Source: Magnolia sinica
Lineage: Eukaryota; Streptophyta; Magnoliopsida; Magnoliales; Magnoliaceae
DNA: 64,000 bases
Assembly: GCF_029962835.1 (NCBI RefSeq)
Contig: NC_080577.1
Span: forward strand, 4,402,001 to 4,466,000
Direction of reading: 5' to 3'
How positions within the stretch are numbered: position 1 is the first letter of the stretch; each line of letters opens with the position of its first letter. A program made the translations under genes and the position numbers. The notes under the pieces were generated by a model. The model was not told the DNA's origin. It saw nothing but the letters and a program-made list of their open reading frames with translations, and ran no database searches. Positions 10,563 to 22,300 of this stretch are shown piece after piece.

Positions 10563-11035
10563 CAGGAACGCGGACGGAAGCTAGGTAGGGCCCACCATCA
10601 TGTGTAAAATGTACCTTCTCTGTCCGTTTTTCCAGCCCATTTTACGATATGAGCCAGGAATGAGGTATATCCAAAACTCAAGTGGGCCACAGGACCGTAA
10701 ACGGTGGAATTGAATGTCCACCGTTGAAACATTCACGGGCCACAGATCAAGATTTTGTGTTTTTATTTAATCCCAGTGAGAATGACCTTATGAACGGTTT
10801 GGATGGCATATAAGCATCACGGTAAATCCAGGGAAGCTTCCAACAGTAGGTGTTCCTCTGCACTTTTTCTTGTTGTGCGGCCCACTTGAGTTTTGGTTTT
10901 GGATCTGTTTCATTTTTGAGTTCGTATGTGTACATGCGCAAGAAAAATGGATGAACGGGGTAGATTTCTCACGAACACCATGGTGGCCTATCTAGCTTCT
11001 CCTTCCTATATTCAGCCGTCCGCGTCCTGCTGAGC
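10563..11035. mobile_element. Family A element
   Basis: The landmarks gggcccaccatcatgtg, aactcaagtgggccacagg, accgttgaaa, acggtaaatcc, gcggcccacttgag and aaaaatggatgaacgg occur in family order. Ends: aacgcggacgg and ccgtccgcgtcc. No target duplication was found. Confidence 0.65.
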
Positions 11036-11098
11036 ACTTCATGGGAAAAACATGCGTCAGACGCAGACCGTCCATTAGTTGTACCGCCATACAATTTA

Positions 11099-11210
11099 CT
11101 TATTTATTTATTATTATCTTTTTTGCACACGCACACGCACCCCGTACTCAAACCCTTGACCGGGTGTCGAAACTCCTGGGAGTCTACCACCAGAGCAAGG
11201 ATAAGGATCC
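11099..11210 (-). mobile_element. tRNA-derived SINE, internally deleted copy
   Basis: Read on the minus strand it has the A-box-like ttgctctggtggtagactcc and B-box-like ggtcaagggtttgagtac. The middle 3' part is missing, and it resumes at ggggtgcgtgtgcgtgtg. The tail is A-rich with ATA/AATA repeats. Confidence 0.75.
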
Positions 11211-11481
11211 GACTTCTAATCTTACAACCCGATCCAGTCCAAGACCTACGTTGACCACGTCATAGAAAATGGTGTCAAATCATCCCTAAAACCTTAAAAT
11301 CAATTGATGCGGTCCACTTGAATATTGAAATATCCTGATTTTCAGCTAATCCATTCATCCAAGTGAGCCTCGTCAGATGCATGGATTGGATGACATATAC
11401 ACAATACGACAAACCCCCAAAGACATTTTGGACGATTTTGACGGTGGGACTTCCAATCTCCGTGGTTTCCCATGGTGTAAC

Positions 11482-12282
11482 TAGAGGTGAGCATGATTTA
11501 TCTCGGCTTGTTGGATTCAACTCAACCGAATTGGTTAGATCCAACTCGACACAAACCGAAAGCCAGGTAGGGTTGGATCAAGTAGACACACTTGGATCCG
11601 AAGCCCGATCATTTCGAGTTTGGGTCTTGTACCAACTTGACCCGATCTGATACAAAATTTGATTCAATTTTGAAATTAGGTACTATAAAATTAAATTTTT
11701 ATTTTTATTTTTATTTTTAACATTTATCATTTATCTACTCGAACCCTAAGCCTACCTGAGCTGGCGCCGCACCGAACTCGATTGGAATCTAGGCCAGTCA
11801 ACAGCACAACACCCTATCTTCATCGGTTATCCTCGTCCATTCAACAAGTAGGTTAAATTTATATGTTTTTTTTTTTCCGTGTTGATTTGAGTTCAGGATC
11901 TCGAGTGCAGTCGTGTAGGTCGCTGGTGGACCGCCTTGGCTCGGGACCTTGGTCATGGCCCGTCCTGAATCGGGACGGACGCAGATTAGCTTCCAAACAC
12001 AACGCTGGTCCCGTCCTTAATTTCTTCTTTAAAAAAAAAATACAAAATTTTTATATTTTTTCTATTTTTTAAAAAAAATAAAAAAACCCATCTAGATCGT
12101 ACCTAACTCGATTCGACTCGATTTCCTTTACTAAGTCGGACTCGGTTCAGGTTAGGCCAAATAGGAGCGCTTCAGGTCGAGTCAGCCTTGCTAGACTCGG
12201 TACGGAGTCGGATATAGTTTGGGTCAAGTAATTGGTAAAACCGAATCGAGTCGGACCTAACTCGACTTGATGGCCACCTCTA
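11482..12282. mobile_element. hAT-like non-autonomous transposon (801 bp), perfect 8-bp duplication
   Basis: Ends TAGAGGTGAGCA and TGGCCACCTCTA are inverted. GGTGTAAC is duplicated at 11474-11481 and 12283-12290. TAGxGGTG ends with 8-bp duplications are typical of plant hAT elements. The interior is rich in ctcgact/gagtcgg words on both strands and has no transposase. A polyA/T tract lies at about 12030-12085. Confidence 0.85.
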
Positions 12283-12400
12283 GGTGTAACTACATATATG
12301 CGTTGAATAGGCTTGTTTTTGAACCCCGATCCAAACACGGGGGCGAACCTGATGGACCGGGTGGATCTCATCCACGTCAACAAACGCAGGTGTTTTCTTT

Positions 12401-14070
12401 AGCAACTCACAGACACACAAACTGCCAACACGTGGCATCCACGTAAACGAACTACCATCCACCATTAGACCGAAAGTCGAAAAGAAACGTCCAAAAACTG
12501 TAGTGATCGGCTGATGCCCGCCAATCGTGGGCAATTAAGTAGACAATTGACAAGAAGAGTGACTGACAGCCCCCACTTGGCAAAATCAATTATCGTTGTT
12601 TCACCACACGATGATTTATTAAAAAAAGGCCCACCATCTATACGGTCTAGATTGTCGTGCATACGTGTCACCTCCAGAAGACGTATACGTATATAATCAT
12701 GAAACATTGAATTTATGGGACTTATAATTCGAACATTACACATTTATACAATTGTACAGCCAAACAGATATATACTGAAGAATTTCATCAATCCATCTAA
12801 AATAATAAAAAGGATATTCTCATTTCAACGATCCAGTTTCAAGTCTACTGTGGGCCTTGTAGTACCGAATCTGAGTCTTAAAACCATGTGAACTTCTTCA
12901 GCCATTTAGTTGTAAGCTGCTTTATGAAACTAGTTCAAAAGTCAGACTAGGGTTAAAAAGTCAGCCACATGCATAACTTAAGTGGGCTATAACAAATTGT
13001 CAAGGAATTTTGGCCTTTGATTTTCAAAGGGCCCACTTGAGTTGTAAAACAATGTGATTTTTTTATTCCCCTTTCATTTAAGCTAAATAAAAGGTATATA
13101 TAACTTGGATTGCATATACACATGATATGAAATGAATTCTCAAATGTGGAAATAGTTCCGAGCTCTCTCTCTCTCTAAGTATAATTGGATGCACGTGGTG
13201 GAATGTTATGTGAAAACTACCGTATACAAGTGAAAATCTAAAATTTGTAAATTGAAAAGTAAAGTTTTTTTTAAGAAAATGACAATTTTACTTTTTTAAT
13301 TGTAAATCTACGCTTATACATGCACACATGAATCATGACGCTTTTTTATTACTATCAGGTCAAATACATTTAAGTGCATTGCTAGATGCAATCCACTTTC
13401 ATTCTTATGATAACCCCGGCAGATATTTTGCCAATCCAATTAATCTAGTTATTAGATCCTATAACATGTCTAGTAACTAGGCAATACAGACCTTAATTAA
13501 TCCATAATGACTATTGTCGTGCCAACATAGACATACATGGCCTAAGTGTACTTATTTAATAGTAATACTATAAAGTAATCTTTATCTAATAGGCAATTAT
13601 TTAATACCAAACTTTTAACAGTGACAACAACAACAACAAAGCGCAATATAATCAAAATTATCCAACGGAAGTGTCATTAACAATACAGAGGGCACTACAT
13701 ATATTTTTCAATTTAAGAGAGAAAATTTCTTTTTTCTTTTTAAATAGTTTTTAAGGGCATTCTTGAAATTGTCCCTCATTTTTAACCCAGTTTGTGATTA
13801 CATTTTCTTTTCTTTTTTTTCTTTGACAAAACATGGGAAACCCCAACTAGGAATTTATTATTGATGATCTCATCCGTAAAAACAAGCAAGCCAGCTAAAA
13901 GAATAACAGCCTTAACCCCTTTTGGGAGATTATTGTTCTCATGAAATACCAATTAGCATACAAGTCAGCTGTACTATTAGTTTTCTTGAAGATACAAGGG
14001 ACAGAAAATTGGGCATAAATGATTTAAAGCTGTGATCTCTATCTACTGAAAGAAGCACTGCAAATAGTTA
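12401..14070. other. AT-rich intergenic stretch, no gene seen
   Basis: Only short, unremarkable frames. A T-rich tract at about 13801-13830 followed by gggaaaccccaactaggaat resembles the reversed 3' tail of a retroelement but cannot be assigned. Confidence 0.45.
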
Positions 14071-14325
14071 CACGTCGTTTGGCATTGTGTATTTAAAATC
14101 TGTAGAATCCAATGGAATTTGAAACCTATAAAAGTGAGTGAATTGTACATATCAGCTTTAAGTTGGGAATGCGAAAATAACCCAATTAAAAGATATTGAA
14201 ATATGAAAATCTAAATCTTTTGGACTCCTTGACCCAAAAATTTGAAATTCATTCCTTCAAATTCCACAATGTCAAATGATCCCTTGGCTTATTTCATGAG
14301 CCACATTGTCAAATGATCCCCATAT
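14071..14325. mobile_element. Possible small TIR element
   Basis: The left phrase gtcgtttggcattgtg and right phrases cacaatgtcaaatgatccc (14265-14283) and cacattgtcaaatgatccc (14302-14320) are approximate inverted ends. The right one is duplicated. No target duplication was established. Confidence 0.4.
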
Positions 14326-14397
14326 CTATAGTGGCTATGGAATCACTCTTCACAACCAATGGATCATTCACATAACAATGCAATATTAAAGACCATC

Positions 14398-14640
14398 AAA
14401 TCTTTTTTTTTTTTTTGGAAAGGAAAATTTCATTCCCTGGACAAAAGGATACAAGAGATCCTATACAATTTAGGTTCAGCAGTTACAAAAAGGCCTGCCA
14501 GAACCTATCACATGAGAAACCATCCAATCTTAATTCACTAATTGCATTCTTGCAATTCTATATAAATGAAGAAATGGCAAAACCATGTTTCCTCCAGAAT
14601 CCCTAATCACACCATCCTAGGAGAACTTGGGTTTCCTTAG
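14398..14640 (-). mobile_element. Possible LINE 3'-end fragment, minus orientation
   Basis: A T run (14402-14416) followed by ggaaaggaaaatttcattcc and gatacaagagatcctataca looks like the reversed poly(A) end of a plant LINE. No coding remnant confirms it. Confidence 0.3.
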
Positions 14641-14776
14641 ATGTCCCATCCACATTGACTTAAGAACAAATAAAATTACATGTCTTAAATCCACATTATG
14701 GATGCTGTGTACGTCATGTACACACCATGGCGGCCCCCACATGCACAAATGTTGTAAAGTGATGGCCTCTTAAAAG

Positions 14777-15200
14777 GGGAGCGGATTGGACCACGGGGCC
14801 TATCTTGATGCATGTGTTGCATATCCACTCCGTCCATCAGTTTTAAAAATCATTTTAAAGCATGATTTTAAAAAATGAAGCAGATGCAGATCTCGAGTGG
14901 TCCACACCACAACAAACAGTACTGATAGACATTGAAAACTTCCCGTGGTCTACAAAAGATTGGATCAAGCTGATATTCATGTTTTACATTTATTCATATA
15001 ATTTTCACCTTATCAACAAGTTGGATGGCAAATAATCATTACGGTAGGCCCTAGTAAAATTTTAAGGGTGGGCATTCAATCATCACTATTTCTTACAGTG
15101 TGGTTCACATGAGATTTTGATCTGACTCATTTTCAGGCTCATGCCATAAAATGATCCGATACACAGAATATACATCGAGGTTAGCTCCACAGTTGGGGAA
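14777..15200. mobile_element. Family A element, right end eroded
   Basis: Left ggagcggattggacc, then atccactccgtccatcag, tcgagtggtccacaccac, cattgaaaacttcc, ggtaggccctagtaa and tgtggttcacatgagat follow the family order. The right terminal repeat is not recognisable. Confidence 0.6.
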
Positions 15201-15519
15201 ACACTCCCTAATGTGTCACTCCAGTGACACTGAATCTGCATCAAGTAACCCCCCTATGTCGCATCTACCGTGGAGCTTTCCATGAAGGAAGCAAATGCGA
15301 TTAGGTGGGATGAATTGCACTTGGTCACATGCAAATTTTATTTTTAAGGTTGGGAAGGATGGAAAGGGTGCTCACAAATTAGGCTAGATAAAATTACATT
15401 GGGGAATGCAAATTTCATATAGAATTTTCATGAATTTTGAAATTTACTACACATGTGGGCCCTACATTGTTGCAGTGGTTTTACCACGCTATTCATTCAT
15501 ATATGTTGGTATATTCTAG

Positions 15520-15520
<1 letters not shown>

Positions 15521-15581
<61 letters not shown>
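15521..15581. repeat. (TA)n microsatellite, about 61 bp
   Basis: An uninterrupted TA run read directly. Confidence 0.97.
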
Positions 15582-15584
<3 letters not shown>

Positions 15585-15981
15585 TTACTGCACTTAAATT
15601 CCGAATTTGATTCATTGATTATAATTCCATAGTTTACCAAACAAGATTTTGCTTAATTTAATATTTTCTTGGTGGAATAGTATTTCAAACATGCAATTAC
15701 TGTGCAACAATGGTGTTAACCCCATTTAATACAATGCCATTGTATTAAATAACCATTTTTTTTTCTTCCCTGCTTTTTACTTCCACGAGAGTATCAAATA
15801 ACTAGCCGTATCATTTTGAAATCTTGGAACTTGAGCTCCTGATCCATGGTCAATATCTCCGGCTTTGAAAAAGCGGATACCTTTATCTCGTGTCGACTGC
15901 ATAAACTCTCATCAGATCTGCACCGTTCATTAGGTGGATCCACATTAAAGGTCAGTGGGTCACAGAAGGTACTGTCCACAA

Positions 15982-16506
15982 GGAAGCGGACTGCGTATTG
16001 AGTAACTAATATGCTAAGCGTACTGAGTAAACTCCTTGGGGCCCACTGTGATTTATATATTTTATCCAATTCGTCCATCTATTTTATCAGATAATTTTAA
16101 GCTTAAAGTCCAAAAATGAAGCATATACAAAGCTCAAGTGGACCACATCACAGGAAATTGTATAAATTGAAACCAACATCCACTGTTGAAAACTTCTTAT
16201 AGCCACTGAAGTCCATAAGAAGTTTTGAATCAAGTTGATATTTGTGTTTTCACTTCATTCATGTCTGTGTGATCTTATTAACGGGTAGGATGACAAATAA
16301 ACACCACTGCAGGCATTATGAAGGTTTTAACTATGGAAATCATTGTTCCTAATGTTTCCTGTGATGTGGTCCACTTGATCTTTGGATATGCTTCAGTTTT
16401 GGGATGAACCGCTAAAATGAACTGGAAAAACGGATGGACGTCGTGGATAGACCACATCCATTCACGATAGGACCAACACAGTTTACTCGGTACGCAATCC
16501 AATTTC
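15982..16506. mobile_element. Family A element with eroded 9-bp duplication
   Basis: Ends ggaagcggactgcgtattg and tacgcaatccaatttc, with tgagtaaactccttgg inverted against ccaacacagtttactcgg. The flanks tgtccacaa (15973-15981) and ggtcgacag (16507-16515) match at 6 of 9. Confidence 0.72.
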
Positions 16507-16739
16507 GGTCGACAGTTCCATTCCACCGGAGGCGGCCGACAGATATCTTATATGACAGGATCGATGCTCCTGTGTTAGTTTTACACCATTTAAAAAATGA
16601 TGGTGACTCTTCAACCGTGTAGACATGAGATAGCTGTAGGCAATCCAGACGGCCCAAATTGCTGACCCAGCTGTCGGTAGAGCATGAATAAAAATTGCAA
16701 TGTTAAGGTTATATTAACCTTCTGAAAACATTTGCGTGA

Positions 16740-17230
16740 CTAGGTGGGTCACAGGGGATATGACTATTCACTGACGTGGATGATATACAACCCGTCCATC
16801 AGATGCATCACGTGATGTTAGGCCTTGATCCCGATATTACACTGATCCAAAACTCAGGCCTCACCATAGTAATCAATTTAAAGTCTGCCTAAAACCTTTA
16901 AATTCACAGTGTGGTCCACCTGAGTGTCCAAATACTGGAATTTTCCGGGATTACCTCCTTCTCAGTAAGAAGAATCGTATGAATGGATTGGATGGAATAT
17001 CTAAGACACGATGGGCCTCATATACAACCAACGGTGGTGGACGCAATTTCCAATCGTATGAATTCCAACTCTTCTTTATGTTGTGGCCTATATGAGCCCT
17101 GGAATGACCCAATTTTGGTCTCCAAGGTGAACACGAGTCAGTTCACGTGATGGACGGCAGGGATCTAATGCACATTCTCCCCTTAAGTGGTGTTCGGTTA
17201 GTTGTAGGCACACCCCTGATCTGACTATTG
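16740..17230. mobile_element. Family E repeat copy, uninterrupted
   Basis: The clearest E copy: cccgtccatcagatgcatca, aaactcaggcctcaccatag, gtgtggtccacctgagtgtc, atggattggatggaatat, ccaacggtggtggac, gatggacggcagggatct. It shares the gtccatc/gtggtccac phrases of family A but lacks the symmetric halves. The ends are uncertain. Confidence 0.5.
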
Positions 17231-17619
17231 CGCAGTGAGGAGTAAGCTAGCGCCGTTCATTTCCTACGTTGTTATGTTAGCACTGCAGGTCTCGGACACG
17301 TTTTACACGCAACAGATGTCCAACGATCAGCCAGCGTCTGAGATTTGCCTATGGTGGGTCCCACCTTCCAGATAATCTCGTGCCAAAAAATCATACACGT
17401 GTAATCGTCACACCGGAACACACGTGGATCATTGGGCATATTTTTAAGCGGTACAATTGAACACCTTTTGCCGCCATGACATCTTCACTGTGGGATCCAC
17501 TGTTATACTGATTGGATTTCTCACAATGCTTGCCTGGTTTGCACGTGTGCTGCTTGTAAAGGTGCGTATTAAAAGATTAAAGAGAGTGATTATTATCCAA
17601 AAAAGGATTAAGAGAGTGA

Positions 17620-18190
17620 TTTAATACTCTGGCAATCTGATGGGTGTTACACTAGCACTTGTATTTGCTGACGTGGCATATATAATATATCTAATTCAAG
17701 TTAAACCGTCCATATTATGAAAACCATTGTATTCAGGTTATAAATCTAAAACGATGCTAATTTCAGGATCTTAGACTCTTATTTATGAAAATCTATTTGT
17801 TGAATCTAGATTGTTAATTATATTTCATGTTGATCGCCTATCTATATATTTACCTTTCTAAATTGGCATCCACGGATATTTCAGGTATTTCCTTTGAAGT
17901 GCATAACCCTCAAACTGCTAAATCTATTGAAGACCCTTTTGCCTCTTCTTGGAGAGTGAAGTAATATGCGAGATCTATCTCCACTCGCCTCACTAATATA
18001 TGTTTCTCTATTTGCATTGTCTCGAGGTGTCATCAACACCTTATCACAGACCTTAGCAGATTGCATCGAGACTCCCAAAGTGTCTGTCCATTTTTAAAGG
18101 TGATTGTATATCCAAAGTGCCTCTTTTTTCTAATTAGGAGATTTTGATACTCTTGGAGTATGATGGATGATACACATGCACTTCAAAATT
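17620..18190. mobile_element. Two family D left-end remnants
   Basis: ttaatactctggcaatctga tgggtgttac (from 17621) and ttttgatactcttggagtat gatggatgatac (from 18144) are both family D left ends in the same orientation. The sequence between is partly D-like (ttcaagttaaaccgtccata). Confidence 0.4.
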
Positions 18191-18402
18191 ATCTTCTTCT
18201 TTTAAAAAAAATAAAAATAAATAAAGGTAAACAACCTAAATTACATTTAGTAATTCCTTACTGACCTTATCACTTACTCTAAAAGCTCGAACTGTTAGAG
18301 TATAACGAATCAATCCCTTTATCTCGTAGCCCATGCCCCATATCTCATGGATTAGGACATCGGCCAAACTCTCCTCGCGGGCTCCAAATCACATTGGTAT
18401 CG

Positions 18403-18476
18403 CCTCACACGAGCCACTCACCTCACACGAGTGGGCCTACCTCACACAAGTCACTCGCCTTACACAGGCCTCCCAC
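18403..18476. repeat. Short tandem repeat, about 4 units of 18-19 bp
   Basis: Units begin cctcacacgagccactca, cctcacacgagtgggcc, cctcacacaagtcactcg and ccttacacaggcctccc. The array is imperfect. Confidence 0.75.
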
Positions 18477-18920
18477 CCCAAGCGTGCCCTTGCATACCAT
18501 AGAGAACTCCACTCAAGCCTAGTGTGAAGATGCCTCTGCATTAAAATGCTTGAATGATAAAGTATGTTTCAAATTAGAGATAAAATATTTACACATTACA
18601 CGTGGTAGAAGATAATGCTTGATAGACACTTATGGCGTGTGAGCCTATTATGATGTATACAGTATATTGAATTTGTCTATTGCACATTATGCTCTTTAAC
18701 TTAAAAAACAAATTCTTTTTAAAAAAAATCTAATTTAGCATTGAATGAACCATGTACACTGAAAATATTTGTAAAACCTTTTGAATGTTGAGACCAATAA
18801 TTAGTGTACTTAGTTAAACACTAGATTCCTTTTTATAAAGATCCTATTTCAAATTGAGAGAGGCTCCCGTACCATGAGAGAGCTTCGAGGCCAACCCCCT
18901 TGGACACTTCCACTTGGACC

Positions 18921-18926
<6 letters not shown>

Positions 18927-18953
<27 letters not shown>
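18927..18953. repeat. (GA)n microsatellite
   Basis: A GA run immediately upstream of the SINE insertion at 18962. Confidence 0.95.
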
Positions 18954-18961
18954 GTGGACCT

Positions 18962-19106
18962 AGGTCCTTAGTCTTGCTCAGGTGGTAGACTCTTAGTTTC
19001 AACACCTGGTCAAGGGTTCGGGTACCCATAGGTGTTGAAATCCCACTATGGCATGAGTGTGTGTAGGGTTGTGGGTGCGGGTGTAAAAAAAAAAGAAAAG
19101 AAAAAA
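18962..19106 (+). mobile_element. tRNA-derived SINE, full length, 10-bp target duplication
   Basis: A-box-like cttgctcaggtggtagactc and B-box-like ggtcaagggttcgggtacc, then cccactatggcatgagtgtg and an A-rich tail. AGGTGGACCT is duplicated at 18952-18961 and 19107-19116. Confidence 0.88.
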
Positions 19107-19292
19107 AGGTGGACCTCACCCATGCACCCTCTACACACATCCACAAGCTCTGTATGTGCAATTTACTTCACAAACAACTCTAGTTAGATTTGAATCTTAA
19201 CAAAATTTTGATAGAGGTTTTCAACACTCCTCACATATGTGATAGATTTGGAAGAAACTTCTTGCATTGGAAGATCAACAAATGGCAACGAT

Positions 19293-19298
<6 letters not shown>

Positions 19299-19383
<85 letters not shown>
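19299..19383. repeat. (TA)n microsatellite, about 85 bp
   Basis: A TA run with a family B element inserted at its right side; the run resumes at 19941-19950. Confidence 0.97.
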
Positions 19384-19385
<2 letters not shown>

Positions 19386-19940
19386 GAAAAGGTACTATGC
19401 GCTAGACCTCACGATAAGCTCCCATGAGGTCGAGTTGTGTGGGCCCCACCATGATGCATGTCGACCATCAATACCGTGCATTTGATGGGTGCCCTCTAAA
19501 TTATGGGATATCCCAAAAATCAGTTGTATACGGAACTCAGGTGGGCCATATCATCTAAAATCATGTGAAGACACCGTTAAAACATATAAAAGCACTTGGT
19601 GGGGCCCAGCTAAGTATTGAATGCTGCTGAAACTTGGTCTGAACCCTCATTCAAGTGGGACACACATAATGGATGGCTGGATTTGCAAACCACATCTTGG
19701 TGGGCCTAAAAAATGATTATGAATGTTTTAATGGTGCACGGCCCCTCCCCACTTCTATATGTGGTGTGGCTCACAAAAGTCACGGATTGACTTGATTTTT
19801 GAGACCTAGACCCACAATGGAATGGTGCATCTGACTGATGGGGTAGATGTTCGAAATGCATCACGGTGGGGCCCACACTGTCCACACAGCTCAACCTCAT
19901 GGGACGGACTCGTGAGGTCGAGCGCAAAGTACCTTTTCCC
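19384..19940. mobile_element. Family B long-inverted-repeat element in a TA microsatellite
   Basis: The ends gggaaaaggtactatgcgct and agcgcaaagtaccttttccc are inverted, continued by agacctcacga against tcgtgaggtcgag and by gtgtgggccccaccatgatg against catcacggtggggcccacac. TATATATAT lies on both sides, consistent with a 9-bp duplication but not decisive in a TA repeat. Confidence 0.85.
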
Positions 19941-19949
19941 TATATATAT

Positions 19950-20430
19950 AACTTTTTTTAATCTCTCGGAAACACAACTGATCTTGACAGAGAGTCTTTT
20001 AGAATTAGATTTAGATTTTTTTTTAAAAAAAAAATCTGTAAATTTTGATAGGTTTGTTGTTAAAATTCATCATCTAGAAACATAGTCACCATGACCTACC
20101 GTCAATATCATTAAGTTAATGAATACCATCCATGTTATCAATAGATAATGTTCATATTATTTTTTAAAGACAAACTCCAACACAAGGTCCACTGTAATGG
20201 ACGTAGGATATTCAATCCATCCAGCATGTGCATGCTAGGGCCTCAGAAAATGAAGTCTATTTTCATGTGATTTAATGGCCTAGGCCTTATGTAGTGTGAA
20301 CACCTACTTTACACATGGTAAACACTTTATAAGTTTGCCAAATAAATAATTTATTTAGTTATAAACACTTTATCATTTAAAAGCCAAACGAAATATCATA
20401 TAAATAGTTTATACCTTAAAACTCTTCCGG
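19950..20430. other. Intergenic, no recognised feature
   Basis: AT-rich, with poly(T)/poly(A) at about 20010-20035. No coding support. Confidence 0.45.
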
Positions 20431-20437
20431 GTACAAA

Positions 20438-20516
20438 TTTTTTTTTTTTCTTCTCTTTTTAACACACGCATACACACCCCCACACACTCATGCCGTAGTG
20501 GGCTTTCACCACCTAT
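20438..20516 (-). mobile_element. tRNA-derived SINE, 5'-truncated
   Basis: The minus strand reads tataggtggtgaaagcccac, tacggcatgagtgtgtgg, gtgtgtatgcgtgtgtta and an A-rich tail, the 3' half of the SINE. ggtacaaa lies on both sides (about 20430 and 20529), a likely target duplication. Confidence 0.75.
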
Positions 20517-20529
20517 AAATAGCTCTCAG

Positions 20530-21100
20530 GTACAAAGTGTTTATAACTTCAAACATTAAAAGTCTCAGATTCGATCTCATACAGCAAAGCAAAATAATAT
20601 CATCTAACAATGCCAGCCCTTATTAGCTCCATGGTCATTGCTTTGATGAAATGAGCGGCCAGATTAACGGACCAAGTGCCAAAACTACAATCGATTAGAT
20701 ATTTCTAGCTGCCTGATTGTGGCCTATGAGGAAACATCTAAAAGCAACATGGAACAATGATGACATCCACTACCCAAAGGATCACTTCAGCAATCGACTG
20801 GAATGGTGGAACCGACTTGAGTTTTTGTGCTGTGGCCCACCCATGTGATGGTGTACTCAATTATGTTTTTTGGTCTGGACCCACCAAACCGTGGAAACTC
20901 ATCCACCACACAGGGTACATGCATGTGCCACTAGGGGCCCGTTTAAATCATGCATGTGTCCTACTTTGGATAAATCATGGACCTAAAACTGCATTTTTCT
21001 GACGTAATTGTCCGGATTCCTGGACCATGGTTTAGGCCATGTTAGGTCCAACACTATAAGACCAAAGCCTGGAGCTTGGAAAATAGGTTTGCCAGAGTGA
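20530..21100. other. Intergenic, no recognised feature
   Basis: A short open frame at 20757-21002 is composed of MITE-like phrases (gtggcccacccatgtgatgg). Not supported as a gene. Confidence 0.4.
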
Positions 21101-21108
21101 CCCACCTG

Positions 21109-21643
21109 GGACGCGGATTAGCTACTGACAGGTTGAGCAGCGAGACTTACTACTGAACTGACTTTAACAAGTTCTGTAGGTCCCATCGTGATGTATGTGT
21201 TGTATCCACACCGATCCATCCATTTGTAGACATCATTTTAGGGCATGATCCAAATCTATAGTGGACCCACTACATAAAAAAGTGTAGAGAGTGACGCCCA
21301 CCCTTGAAACCTTTCTAAGGTCCACCGTGATGTTTATTTGAGATCCAACCTGTTCATAAGTTAACACAGACATTAAGAAGGTAAAAAAAAAAAAACAAAT
21401 ATCAGCTTAATCGATAACTTTTGTGGCCTTTATAAGTTTTTAATGGTGGGCCTCATTCTCTACTGTTTTCTGTGGTGGGGTACACTCGAGCTTTGGATCT
21501 GACTCATTGTTTGGATCATGCCTTAAAATGGTCTCTCCAAATGGATGTATGGTGTGGATACAAAAAATATATCATGTGGGACCCACAAAACTTGGTGACG
21601 TCACTTCATTAGCTGGTCTCGCTACGGTGGCTAATCCGCATCC
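21109..21643. mobile_element. Family A element, 7-of-9 target duplication
   Basis: Ends ggacgcggattagctac and ctaatccgcatcc. The flanks acccacctg (21100-21108) and tccgacctg (21644-21652) agree at 7 of 9. The symmetric arms include tatccacaccgatccatcca and aaatggatgtatggtgtgga. Confidence 0.82.
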
Positions 21644-21794
21644 TCCGACCTGGCCTTGCCTTAAAATTTGATTAAATCCCTATTTCCCACTGTAATTATC
21701 AAAATACATCCCTTGATTAGGTGGGCCTCACATATACAAATAAATAGAAGGAAAAACTGAAAATCAAGATTTACATGCACCAGATGCATGTGTT

Positions 21795-22300
21795 TCCCGA
21801 CTGATGATTGGGTACTACACCCATCACGTCCTAGGTAGAGACAGTCGGTCCTGTCAGGGCTCAATGGAGCCCACCATGATGTATATGCTTTATCCACGCC
21901 GTTCATCCAATCTAAGGCTCAAGTGGACCACACCATAGTAAGCAGTGGGGATTGAATGCAGACTGTTGAAAATGTCCTAGGAGTATAGAAGTTTTGGATC
22001 GAGTTAATATTTATGTTTTCCCTTCATCCATGTCTGTGTGACCCTCTAACCAGTTGGATGGAAAATAAAAATCATGGTGGCGCTACGATAGTTTATACGA
22101 TGAGCGTCACTGTTATTGTAGCTAATGTGATGTGGCCCGCTCGAGCCCTGGATCTGCCTCTTTTTTGGGCTCATGCCCTAAAATTATCTATAAAAATGTA
22201 CGAACAGCATGAATAAAACACATATCATGGTGGGCCCCACAAAACCCGGACAGGACTGTCCATCTCTAGCTAAGTCCTGGTAGGGTAGTATCCAATCCAC
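21795..22300. mobile_element. Family A element
   Basis: Left tgattgggtactacacccat, cctaggtagagacagtc and tcctgtcagggct; right aggactgtccatctctagct and gtagtatccaatccaca are their inverted counterparts. Same subfamily as 55034-55564. Confidence 0.75.

Larger units (their letters stand above)
11041..12400. mobile_element. Family E repeat copy with nested SINE and hAT-like element
   Basis: Host phrases match the other E copies: cagaccgtccattagttgta, gatgcggtccacttgaat, gcatggattggatgacatat, tttgacggtgggacttccaa, then after the hAT cctgatggaccgggtggatc. Removing the two insertions brings the size close to the copy at 16740-17230. The SINE and hAT are listed separately. Confidence 0.55.

Noticed and set aside
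19190-19427. Open frames encoding long Tyr-Ile repeats
   Set aside because: Translation of a (TA)n microsatellite.
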